In this document: piece by piece, positions 1-10,371 of the stretch
How the letters are laid out: the number at the start of each line of letters is the position of its first letter
Numbering within the stretch: position 1 is the first letter of the stretch
Assembly (NCBI GenBank): GCA_963693085.1
Contig: OY856409.1
Coordinates: 520,067,303 to 520,131,302 of the forward strand
Length of the DNA: 64,000 bases
Source: Alisma plantago-aquatica
Taxonomy: Eukaryota; Streptophyta; Magnoliopsida; Alismatales; Alismataceae
Reading direction: 5' to 3'
Position numbers and translations under genes: made by a program
Notes under the pieces: generated by a model
Databases searched by the model: none
What the model was told of the DNA's origin: nothing
The model's input: only the letters and a program-made list of their open reading frames with translations

Positions 1-1029
1 TATAAAATATATTTGAGATCTTATTCTTCTCATAAAATCCAAAAGTTATGTTAATACATGTAACTAGGATGATTCATGCATAAAACGCTATTTGGTGAAT
101 AGATTGTTAAGTATAATAAATACATATACTGTGTTAATTAACAAATATTTCTGAATATAATGAGAATTCAAGATGATGATATTGACTAATTAGGTTTTCT
201 ATGTCAATAATCACATACTTGTAGATTAGGGTTATTAAACTAATGTATATCTTATTGTGATCTTAATGCACATGATTTGATCTAAGTTCTCATAATAACC
301 AAATATGTTCAATCTAATGAGAATCCAAGTCCTTGATATATTTTGGATAATAATGGTCATGATTTAAGGTTCTGAGTCATAAATATGATAATTAGGGTTT
401 ATAAACCTAAAGGAGTATGGTGGAATTGAACTAGGGTTTGTACTCTTATTCCTTATCCAAACTTGAGATAACTATAAACCCTAGATTTGAATTTGAGTAG
501 GGATTAATATGTAAAATATGATGGTGAGGCCTTAGGATATACAAACATGTAATTTAATAATGATTTCTAGGACCCATATTTGCTTGCTTGATTAGATGAT
601 ATGCTTGATGTATTTGAAGAATGATTGCATGGTCTACAGGGTTCTACATTAAGATACATGGTATGATTATAAATACTCACTCTTATCAACTTCTTGATGT
701 TTTCTAAAGTTTCATGAATGGGTTGCAATTAAACTGCTTGGTTGTTTATTTACGTCCTACAATCTATAAGGCCCTATGAGTATCACCTTATATGGACATA
801 ACTATTGGATCCTAGATGGGTGATTAGATGCTCTAGAGGGGGGGTGAATAAATCTAAATGCACTTCAACAAAATTCATTAGACTTTCAAGATATATCACA
901 AGATAAGGTTGCCAAATAGGTAATTTGAGTGCAACCAAAGCATGCATAGCAAGGAGGAGAGAGATTGAGCAAACACAAGTAGACAAGATATTTAGAGTGG
1001 TTCCACACTTCAAACTAGAAGTATGTCAG

Positions 1030-1400
1030 TCCACTTACCTAGAGAGGTCAACCTCTAGGATTTTCTAACCATTGCATTCTTATATTCATTCATAAGACTT
1101 ATAATACATGACCAAACAAAGGACTTACCTATCCAATACAAAGAGCATTCAACCTTACCAAGGACTTACCCACTTTGCAAGGAGTCTTCCTCCTTCTTCC
1201 AAGGACTTACCTACTCTTCCACAAGTCTTCAGCCTTGCAGGAATTACCCACTCATCTTGGATCTTCCGCCTTTGACTTCACCTTCACTCGGAGAAGCTTC
1301 CACCAATGACTTACCCACTTGAGTAAGGAGTCTACTGCCTTCACCAAAGGCTTATCCACTCTAGCTCCAAGTCTTCAGCCTTGATTTTCACCAAGGGACG
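1030..1400. repeat. Degenerate array of ggacttacccactt motifs (copy 1)
   Basis: The motif acttacc(c/t)a(c/t) recurs about every 30-60 bases, often after caagga and before aaggagtctt or caagtcttc. It lies in the presumed transcribed part of the minus-strand LTR-like block. Copies 2 and 3 carry the same array near 13156-13526 and 25276-25646. I do not know its role. Confidence 0.5.
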
Positions 1401-1675
1401 CCTTCCCTTGTTCTTCTTCACCTTTCTTAGCCAAGAGAGAGAACCTTCATCTTCATGATTGAAAAGAGAGATGGGGAGGTGGTGGAAGTGAGAGCCTCAC
1501 AAGATATACATGTAGGACTAGCTCTCTTATAGATTTCCTACTCACTCTAATGGATGTAGAAAGTGATTAAGCTTAGAGAGAGAGGAGGCTGTAGGAAGCA
1601 CTCAACTATAGATTAGGAACCTCACATAGAGTTTTGCAATGAATGCTCAATCTTGGAATGAAGCCCAAGGGGTCC

Positions 1676-1683
1676 TATTTATA
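1676..1683 (-). promoter_or_regulatory. TATA box of the LTR-like insertion
   Basis: The plus strand reads tatttata, which is tataaata on the minus strand, followed there by ggaccccttgggc. It lies about 140 bp downstream (minus sense) of the hairpin array. Copies 2 and 3 have it near 13802 and 25922. Confidence 0.45.
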
Positions 1684-1822
1684 GCTGGGGATGCCTCTTA
1701 GCCTTTGGGAACACTTGAGAACAAAAATTAGCCATTTTGTGGCTTGTAACAGATATATTTTCACTTGTTGCAACTCTACAACGGCTAGAAGCACTTTTTT
1801 GCACTTTTCCGTACAGTGCAGT

Positions 1823-2049
1823 CGGTCGAGTTTCTATAAGGGTAACTCAACCGATAGAGTAAAAGACAAAGCCGATATTCAGACCATCGGTCGAGTTTGT
1901 CTTGGGGAAACTTGACCGACCAATGAAAATTGATTTGGTCAGCTACTCCATCGGTCGAGTTCTGTGTAGTGTAAACTCGACCGATCAAAAGTCATTTTCA
2001 AGATCCAATCAGGATCGACCGAGTTTGCAACTCACAGAACTCGGCCGAT
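1823..2049 (-). repeat. Four inverted repeats, ~64-bp period (copy 1)
   Basis: Four units each pair (at)cggtcgagtt with aactcgaccgat across 8-12 bases. They start near 1823, 1885, 1950 and 2014, so the period is almost exactly 64 bp. The fourth unit ends in the variant actcggccgat. Each arm is 11-13 bases. They may act as duplicated protein-binding dyads or as RNA hairpins if transcribed; neither is shown here. Confidence 0.85.
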
Positions 2050-2476
2050 GAACATCCTGATGTGAATTTTGGAAAATGGCTTTTGAGTGCTTAAACATTT
2101 GATCTAAGTGCTCCTGATTTTTTCCAAGCTTAATTACAAGTCATGCAATCATTACAAGTGATTTACAACATGATTCTAATGGATTTACATCATATTACAA
2201 AAATGTGCACTTGTATTGACTTTGACTTGTCTTTTCTCCAATTTGATATGCACAAGTTAGGGCATTTGGAGTGTGTCTATACCTAATATGAAATTACTCA
2301 AGTAGAGAAATTAGACACCAATATGTGGAATGGTTAGTCATCATCAAAACACGGGTTTAGTCAATTTAGACGTGAGTCAACATTGACCTAATTGACCTTG
2401 AGTCAACAATAACTTGCTCAAGATCAAGATACTATTTATAGGGGGTTGGCTATATGGAAAGAAGTAATTATAGATA

Positions 2477-2654
2477 CTACCCCCAGGGAGTGGGTATGCC
2501 ATTGAATTTACCCCCAACGAGTGGGTATGTTTTAGAGATTACCCCTAGTGAGTGGGTTTCCATTAAATTTACCCCCAATGAATGGATATGCCATTGAATT
2601 TATCCCCAACGAGTGGGTATGCCATTGAGATTACCCACAACGAGTTGGTATACC
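2477..2654 (+). repeat. 30-bp minisatellite, ~6 units (copy 1)
   Basis: About six imperfect units of ttacccccaacgagtgggta followed by tgccattgaa. Within each unit taccc and gggta form a short dyad. It sits ~0.45 kb before the 3' end of the Tekay-like LTR. Confidence 0.85.
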
Positions 2655-3097
2655 ACAAAGATTGAGAAAATATGGGATGAGAAGTTATAACAAAAAATGC
2701 ATGTTCTATTATTTAATAACAATGACTGATATGGTTGTTATGTTGTTAGATCTACATGAATATGTTTTGGTTGCACCACATACACAACATAGAAATATGC
2801 TGACCGCATTTTGATTATCAACATTTTAGGTAACTTCCAAATATGAAGATATCAAAAGACATGGTGAACCAGATGAAATCAATTGAAGATACTAAAGCTA
2901 AGTCAGAAGGATTAGTTAGATGTAATACTTATTCTCATATATAATAGTTTCATGTTTAAAATTCATGTAACTCCTTGGAAGAGTCTCATTATACAATTTG
3001 TAAACAATATATGTTTTCTATGGGGGAATTTAGATAATGGATCTCAAATTTAAGGTCCTTCCTTAATAAAGGGACACTGAAAGGTGGGGTCGTTACA

Positions 3098-4063
3098 ACC
3101 AAAACATAGTTTAATGTCCAACATGACTCTATTATATAGATCCTTGTAGAAAATAAATGGATCTTCTATATAAATCCTTATAGAAAATAAATGGATCTTT
3201 GTGCAAAATGAAACAAAAAAATTATCCACCCCTTAGGACCTTAGGTATAGATCAGATCAAGAAGTAGACCAGCTAAATATCTGATTAACAATAGGAATAG
3301 CATATGTTGGGGGGGGAATATATTGAGGGAAGAAAGCTATGTGTATGTAAGGATCTTTGATAACTATAAGAAGTGACATGGAAATGTCAGTAGTGGTGGG
3401 TTGCAGTTAACTAGGTAATGGGGGTAGCATAGAACAAGGCAAGCGTAGAGGAGACTAGTGTGTAGCAACATAAACCAGGGTAGGCGTGATGCTTGCATGT
3501 AGTGCAAAAGAGGCATGTAGTGGTGGCATTAGGGTTGGATGCTCTTGGTGGCAGAAGGGCTTGATGAAGATTGAGCATGATATAGACTTAGGGAGCGTAC
3601 GATAGGGGTTTCAATGGGTGGAAGGTTGGCATCGGCCAAGAGGGAAGATTGTAGGTAGTAGGTTTACTATAGTGGGATTAGACATGGAGAGGTGGCACAT
3701 GTGAAAGGGGAGAGGTAAGAAGACTATAAGCTAAGGAGGTTGGGTTAGTTGGACAGTGGGTAGAATAAGTAATAGTCAACATTGACAATAGGGTGGAAGT
3801 AGGAGGTGGGGTTGGTGAGTAGTAGACCATTTTTTCTCTAGACAAGTATCAATAGGAGCGGCAACAAATATCCACATCAGCAAAAGGGATAAGTCAACAA
3901 TAATAAGGGGAGATATTTTATCAATAGAGCAGAAGAGAGAAGTAGACGACCATGGAGACTGGGAAGATGTTTGGTAGGAAGCCAATCTCGTAAGAGACAA
4001 TGCCCCCTACAACTGGAGGAAACTCTTACTTTTTTCTCTTATCTCTAGGGTTTAGGATCTCTT
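3098..4063 (-). mobile_element. Probable minus-strand copia leader remnant; no intact gene
   Basis: No intact gene is present. The right part, next to the copia LTR and primer site, would be the leader and early gag of a minus-strand copia element; a 74-codon minus-strand ORF at 3776-4000 is the only open stretch and has no recognisable motif. A run of 8 G lies at 3309-3316. The matching stretches in the other copies are 15224-16190 and 27344-28311. Confidence 0.3.
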
Positions 4064-4074
4064 CTCTGATTCCA

Positions 4075-4258
4075 TGTTGGTAACATAGAAGCAAGAACAT
4101 TAAGTGGTTTCTTATTGATACAAGGGCAAGCTATCTCCTATAAATAGGAAATGAGGAAAGATAAGGAAGTTTGGGAAACCCTAATGGTCCAAGACACAAT
4201 TTATCTAATATTACAAGTAGACTCAACTTAATGAACTAAGTACATACACTCTCTAACA
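4075..4258 (-). mobile_element. Ty1/copia-type LTR, 184 bp (copy 1)
   Basis: A short LTR with ends TGTTGG and CTAACA, inverted repeats with one mismatch. On the minus strand it is followed at 4074-4064 by TGGAATCAGAG, one base from the usual plant initiator-Met primer site. It contains a TATA-like cctataaatagg near 4138. The second LTR and the rest of the element were not found. Length is identical in all three copies. Confidence 0.65.
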
Positions 4259-4925
4259 CTAAACTACCTGATGTTACTAAATGTAGAGTTGTTGCTGGAA
4301 AACTTATGCATTATACAATGTCTAATTCAGATGTATAGTATGTTGTTGTACATTTGGATTTGTATGTCCATCAACCTTTTAAGTTTCACTAGATAGGTGT
4401 ATGCCAGTTCCTCATGCATCCAAATTTCTCTCTAAGAAAAGGTATGCACTTTGAAAATCATGGGAACATCACTTTTTAGGGATACTATGATGCTGATTAT
4501 GTGTGTGATCATGAGGATAGATGTTCAAGTACATGGTTATTTATCACATCTATGAGGTATAAACATGCCACTCAAAGAAGCAAGATAAGAAATATTGCAT
4601 CACACTTAAATGATGAATCAAAATATGAAGATATGGTTCATATCACATATTTATTCTTAGACTTTGACATTTCTACTTCTGTTCTTGTTCACATGTACTA
4701 TGATAAATAAGCAAGTATCTTCGTTCTAATAACATATATTCTACAAACAAATTAAGCATATTGATATTGAATATCAATATAATTCTTGTTGGTAAAATCT
4801 CTACTCCTCACATTCCTACAAACAGTCAAATGGATGAAATACTCACAATAGCTGTCCCCTAGAAGTTTCTTCAAGTTATATGTTTTAGGTTGAGCTTACA
4901 TGATATATATACTCCAACTTGAAGA
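4259..4925 (+). pseudogene. Ty1/copia RT C-terminus and RNase H remnant (copy 1)
   Basis: Translating across stops gives a recognisable copia RNase H region. A VAGKLMHYTMSNSDV segment is followed by NHGNITF, then GYYDADYVCDHEDRCSST (the DAD region near 4490), then VLVHMYYDK, and a tail with HIPTNSQMDE and KFLQVICF up to the end. Stops occur near 4334, 4390 and 4478 and throughout the tail; only 69 codons (4501-4710) are open. The family assignment rests on motif order. It abuts a copia LTR of opposite orientation, so the two are probably from different insertions. Confidence 0.7.
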
Positions 4926-5159
4926 GAGTGAATTATGATATCAAGAGATAGCATTTCTTTATTATGTGTTAGTCTGTATTTAGTCTCATACTGGATAAAA
5001 AGTAGTAGCTAAAATTAACCCTTAAATAAGTACATGTCTATGTAGTTATGTTAATAGTCAAGTAATCATTGTCACTTATTCTATAACAATAACATAAATT
5101 CATCTTTAGTAACTCTAAATACTCATAATTATTTATTTTATTGGAATTTTTTTCCGGGC

Positions 5160-6900
5160 CAATGATGATTTTAGTTTTATGAGTATATGGCTCTCAAAGA
5201 TATTGTAGATATTGAATTTGGATAATAGATTAAAAATGAGAATGAAAAAAATGGCTGGAAAATGAACAACAAGTCATGTTATATGGTGCGACTCTTCAAC
5301 CAACGACAAATAGAATTGGTTGGTTTCATAAAGAGGTATTTATACTCTAGAAAAGAAAAAAAATAATAAGAAAGAGGTATTCATACTATAGAAATAATAT
5401 GCAATAAGAAATCACAACCTCGTTTGTGTGGCATAAGTCAAGATCAAAAGTTGGAGGTTTGAAAGAAAACAATAAAAACGATGTGGAATTTCAAAGTGTT
5501 ACCTAAAGTAGGCATTTTCTATGGATAATATGACACAATAAACTACTTACACTGTGAAATCTAAAAGGATTTGGTCAATGAAACTTCCATATAGCTTAAG
5601 AACTTCGTAAAATCAATAGATCTTCTTTACAACACTCACATAATATGGAGAAGTGGCCTGAAGTCATAAGACTTGCAAGAACCAATAGCTATATGGTTGG
5701 CGAGGCATGGGAGACAATGTAACTAATCAGAAAAGAAAGATTAGGATCTCAATACGATACGATTCTTTGATACCTTTTAGTGGCATTTGTAAAAGGAAGA
5801 AACTCGATTCTTGGAAAAGGGAAATATACATTCAAAAGATCTCTATTGAAAATTGCAAGTATATGCTGAACACGGATGGGAGGGCATACCTAAAATCTAA
5901 AGCCCAAGGGTAGAAGAGACGGCAACAGAGGCCGCCTATACATGAATATTGAGAACTAATATATATAAGTAACTTTGTATTTAGAAGTGGGAAAATCTCA
6001 TCTAGAATTGCTTCTCAGATGAAGAACCACACAAGTCAGCAAAAACAATGATCTATATGCTAGACAACACAAATTTAACTATTAGTGATGTTGAATATTG
6101 TCAATCGTTGAATCTCTTAATTTATGGATAATTGTTTCCAAGTAAATGGTGATTTTAGTTTGATGATTGTTTGTTTATCATGGTATATGATGAAGATTTG
6201 AATCTGTGTAATGAATGCCAAATGATAAGTTAGTGTAGAGGCTAGAAATCCAAAAAGAACTAGAATTAGATGGTACAAAATTTCAACCAACATGCAAATA
6301 AAGAATGACTTTTTAGAAAGATGTATTTTTACTCAAGAGAAATAGCAATAATAGTAACATGATCACAATGTCCGTGACACGTTAGTCAGGCTAACAATTA
6401 AGAGGTTTGGAAGCAAAATCTTGCAAAAATATGTGCAAACAAAGAGTTCCCTATGAAGTACATTTTTTTGATGGTAAAATACAAGAAACTATTTATATTG
6501 GAAAATTTAAATGGATTTGGTCAAGGGTTCTGTCGTAAATGTTAAAAACCTTTATTGAATTGATGTTTATTCTTTTCATGGATCATGTCATATGATATGG
6601 AGGAGTATATGGGATTTGGAAGTTTTAATAGAACCACCACACATACGGTTGATGAGGCATGGAAGAAAACATAACTAAACAGAGTGGAAAAAATAGACTC
6701 TTATGTAGATTATGTTCTCTATAAGATTTTGGTGACATTTAGAAAAGGAATAAACTCCATGTTTGAAAAGAGGAACTATACACTCAAATAAATGAACTTG
6801 GAGATTGCAAGTGTAGGCAGAAATGGGGATGGTCAATATACTAGAAGTATGGAAGCCCAATTAAGAAAGAAATTACCCGAGGGACATAAATCAATGGAGT
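5160..6900 (+). repeat. Old ~0.95-kb tandem duplication (copy 1)
   Basis: Two diverged blocks, about 5160-5960 and 6134-6900, align at offsets of 943-984 bp. Paired landmarks are gattttagtt (5167 and 6151), ggatttggtcaa (~5570 and ~6514), gaggcatgg (~5701 and ~6654) and gaaaattgcaag versus gagattgcaag. The divergence greatly exceeds that between the 12-kb units, so this duplication is older. No protein family was recognised; a 68-codon ORF at 5707-5913 is the longest open frame. Some lines of the two blocks look like degraded coding DNA, but I cannot name it. Confidence 0.6.
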
Positions 6901-8677
6901 CCAAAACTAGGTGTAAAAAAATCAAGTGCCAACAAAATACTTCAGCGGTAAAATAATACACAATATTAACAAAAAAAGTACCATATTGACTAAACCTAAC
7001 GAGTTGCCTAGTTACTATCATCATGCAATATTCACTGCACCATGCCTTATTCTAGAATGTAAAAACTTATGTAATATTTGGTGGGCTAGGAATATAACTA
7101 AAAGCATTCTAAATATATATTGTAAAGGTGACACTAAACTTAAAGTTGCCTTCCCCTTATATCTTTTACTCACATTCCTATTAATGATGTTGTTTTTCCA
7201 GTATGTTCCTTTCTAAATATTTTTTTCTTCAATAAAGTCCAATCGACTGAATTTTAGCTAAAAATACATAGATAATATTATTTTTATGCAACATGCTACT
7301 ATTTTTTCACAAGGATCTAGATATTTGATTTTCATGCTTTGATGTGAATTGATAGATTCTACTACTATGTTATGAGAAAATATAGTTCTTTCTATATTTT
7401 TTTCCTTTCTTTGACTATCAAAGACCCCTTGTTAGTGACAACAATTCCAACTTCCTATTTTTGATCCTTTACACAATAATTTAATTTATGGATTTGTTTT
7501 CATAGTTAACTAGCCATTGGAGTTATAGAAATTCAAATCTTAGTATTGCTGTTTATATTTTAATATATAATTCTTTTTGAATATATAGAGAGAGCTCTAG
7601 ATCATATTTGAAATGCATTTTTCATACATGCCACTTAGACAAAATAATAAAGATGAGAAACGAGATTTACAAGATGCTTTACTCATGATAAAAGAGTGAT
7701 TCTATCAATCAACTTAACGACCATAATACAAGTAGTTAAGAATCTCCAAATGATGGCGAGAATCATAGTCCTTATAAGTGTTTTGTGACAATGGTGATGC
7801 CGCGAGATAAGTGGCCATCTCTTGAACTATGGGTGAGACTCAATTCGTTCTACTAGTGATGATTTGGTACATAAAAGCATATTGATATGAATAAAAATGA
7901 TAGCATCGATCATAGGCAAAATCCATGACAAATAAGTGGTCTTTTACCGATAAGCATGCAATGCTTGTAAAATATGAATACAAACAAAACATAGAAGAAT
8001 AAGGATAAGGATGTTAAAAAGATCATATACATTGACAATATTTCAAATGAAGAAACACATAACAATGTGAAAGAGAGAATTCTCAAATCAGCATTTTCAT
8101 GTTCCGCATCTTATACAACGTACACATTCGTTATATTGGTATCTTCAATTTTTTTTTTGAAGTTAAATAGACAAATTTCATTATGGAGGAGTCACACATC
8201 ATCTACATGTGCAAATTTCAATTTAATTATATGTTTGGCACGTTTCTCTAGATTTGTGTACTACTGAAAACTAGTAGTGGGCTTAGTTTAACTTATCACT
8301 AACACCACAAACAGAACATACATATTTTTTTTGCAAAATTTTAGAATAGAACCAAACTGTTAGCTAGCCCAAAACCAAACTAAAATAAATTTTTACTTTG
8401 TAGTTTGGTTGGTTTGATGTCTACAGATACAAAGCACACATTTATATAGCAATTCTTTAAAAATATGACCTTTTATTATCATCTTAATGAATTTAACATA
8501 ATAAATATATTTTAAGTAAACATTATTTAGTAGTAGAAGATATAGAATATGATGTATACATGTTTTTATGTATGTATGTATGATTTTTAATATTGAACAA
8601 TGTTTATTTGAAGTTTGTTTGCCAAGTTAGATGGATTTTTTGGAATCATGTAAATATATTCCAATCCCCTCCTACAA
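6901..8677. other. AT-rich stretch with no recognised gene (copy 1)
   Basis: About 1.8 kb with scattered ORFs of up to 96 codons (6926-7216) that show no known motif and are preserved between units only because the units are recent. A small (atgt)n run lies near 8563-8584. The matching stretches are 19025-20800 and 31147-32923. In copy 3 the ORF beginning 31172 ends differently (102 codons) because of a small change in a T run near 31435. Confidence 0.5.
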
Positions 8678-8953
8678 CTACAGGAGGATAAGAATTACAT
8701 ATAGCCCCACACTATACATTAAAACAAAAAATAACTCACTCAACTGTCTATTGTGTAGATTTTGCCTAACATATTTACAAATTTTTGCAATAATGCTCCT
8801 CGCATTTGTGATTGTGCCACCATGTTTTATAGCATTTCTTTCTCCCCAAATATAAAAATAAAGAGCAGCAAAAAGGAGTCTCATTTTGTTGTTCTTCATG
8901 CAGCTTGTCAACATACTTCTCGAATCTCCTTCCAGCTTTAGTTTCATTTGCAA
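8678..8953 (-). pseudogene. LINE C-terminal fragment (copy 1)
   Basis: A 91-codon minus-strand ORF contains NKMRLLFAALYFYIWGERNA and then a helix-like stretch, IIAKICKYVRQNL. This resembles the C-terminal part of plant L1-type LINE reverse transcriptases, downstream of the catalytic core. Nothing upstream of it is preserved. It lies just left of the Athila LTR start at 8967. Homology is judged by eye. Confidence 0.55.
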
Positions 8954-8966
8954 TTTCGTACATATG

Positions 8967-9262
8967 TGATAACCTCCTATTTTAGTCGATTATCTTAGTC
9001 CTTTTCTTTAGTTTTCCATACTATTTATAAGTTTAAAGTATACATCATCCTAAGTTTACCCTTTTTTGTAAATATACCATCAGACTAACTTTCCTTTCTA
9101 TATATGCAGAAAAAGCACAAAAAAATCATTAAAGAATAACTCAACCTCAAGACTGCATGGATTCAAACGGTCCCAAGACCGCATGAAGACAATCGGTCTC
9201 GAGACCGCATGGAGTCAAATGGTTCCAAGACCGCATGAAGCTAACTGGTCCCGAGACCGCAT
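8967..9262 (+). mobile_element. 5' fragment of Athila-like LTR (copy 1)
   Basis: Matches the first ~296 bp of the LTR at 33213, from TGATAACC into about four units of its 26-bp minisatellite, then breaks at the tandem junction. TATA box, primer site and all coding parts are absent. Confidence 0.85.
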
Positions 9263-10371
9263 TTTGTAAACAATATATGTGAAATAATGGAAAATATTTG
9301 CTATTTTTTGTTTATATCTCAATAAACCCTGGGGAAGGTAGAGTCCTAAGTCAAACCTAAGGTGAAATAGGGATGATTAAAAGTACATAAGACTTATGAG
9401 GTCAGGAGTTGATCATGCCCCTAAGTGCATAAGATTGTAAGATCAGGAGATAGCCATCCATATATACCCAAGGCCCATGGGGTCATGAGATTGGCCACCA
9501 TCATGAGTTCATGAGGCCCAAGGGGTCAATGTGAGAGGCACTCCATAAGTGCATGAGATCCTAGTCAAGAAGAGATCACTCCTAAAGTAACTATACCCCT
9601 AGAGATCTTAGATGACTAAGGCTAAGGATACATGAGATATAAATGTGAAGAATACAAGAAGTCATGTAATGATATTTGAATAGAAACTTAATGGGAGTTG
9701 TGCATAATCTCTAGAATTATGAGAAAATCACTTTCCATGAGAGGGCATGAAGTTTAAAAAAAGAAAAAAGAGTTGTGGAATTAAAAAGTATTCATGATTT
9801 GTAATCAATGTTGAGGGTGATGCAACCTGAGATTTGAAATTAAAAGATAATATGTGAGTACAACATCTCTGCTCTTGGAATGGAATGAAATTTGTATTTG
9901 AACTGCAACAAAATGCTTATTTCATCTTGTTATGAGTGAGAGAGATTGGGTAGACACATGTTATGATTAAAAAAATTGAAATATGAGAGAGAGTACCCTA
10001 AGCTGAAATTTAATGGCATCATCTAGGGTTTTGAAGTGTTACCTCACCCTCACACATAAATAAATGAATGATAGTTTGGACAGTTAGTTGAAAAGGTAAT
10101 CACCAAGTGAAACATGAAATTTTAGTGAAAATCACTAACTGATAATGTTATATAATGAATGAGGTTGTGGATATACCTTGGAATTTTATTTGGGTACCAA
10201 CCTTGGTAATGTGAGAAATTTTCATATCAATAAAAGTGGTTGCGATGATCTAAATAAAGATACCCAAGAAGGGTTGCTAACCCTCATGTTTGAAGCTAAG
10301 TGGAGTTACCATTCACCTTAACCTTAGTAGATTTAAATTTTGAGGACAAAATTCCTTTAAGGAGGGGTGAA
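9263..10371 (+). mobile_element. Tekay/Del-like internal region end with polypurine tract (copy 2)
   Basis: A 1.1-kb non-coding stretch ending ttttgaggacaaaattcc followed by a purine run (aaggagggg, 10359-10366) directly before the LTR start TGTAAGATCC. This junction is typical of the 3' end of plant Tekay/Del-type Ty3/gypsy elements. No pol motif is present; the rest of the element may lie left of the tandem array or have been lost. The first 18 bases equal 2997-3014, near the LTR end. Confidence 0.65.

Larger units (their letters stand above)
829..2310 (-). mobile_element. LTR-like insertion with hairpin array (copy 1)
   Basis: A 1.48-kb block beginning tgctctagaggggggg inside the Tekay-like LTR. 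A 5-bp direct repeat, ttaga, flanks it at 824-828 and 2311-2315, which suggests an insertion. Read on the minus strand it has the layout of an LTR promoter: four inverted repeats (1823-2049), then a TATA box (tataaata, minus strand of 1676-1683), then a leader. The right end does not show the usual CA terminus, so both the exact ends and the LTR identity are uncertain. It could be a solo LTR or another non-coding element. Confidence 0.45.
1..3097 (+). mobile_element. Tekay/Del-like 3' LTR, right part (copy 1)
   Basis: The right end of a long LTR, ending ggggtcgttaca at 3097, as plant Tekay/Del-type LTRs often do. The start of the same LTR is visible in copies 2 and 3 (TGTAAGATCC at 10372 and 22495). 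No primer site follows the end, so this is the 3' LTR or a solo remnant. It contains the insertion at 829-2310 and a 30-bp minisatellite at 2477-2654. No coding sequence was recognised; the short ORFs recur in the copies only because the DNA is duplicated. Confidence 0.7.
1..9262. repeat. 12.1-kb tandem unit, copy 1 (right-hand 9,262 bp)
   Basis: Position 1 matches 12127 and 24246, and the match continues to 9262, 21385 and 33508. The window therefore opens inside a unit and further copies may lie to the left. Copy 1 is the most distinct of the three: at about 79, 380, 514 and 6180 it differs from bases shared by copies 2 and 3. It ends exactly where copy 2 begins, in the middle of an Athila-type LTR minisatellite. 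Confidence 0.95.

Noticed and set aside
6926..7216. A 96-codon ORF kept in all three 12-kb copies, looking like a conserved gene
   Set aside because: The whole unit is ~99% identical, so conservation reflects recent duplication; no motif, and its end changes in copy 3.
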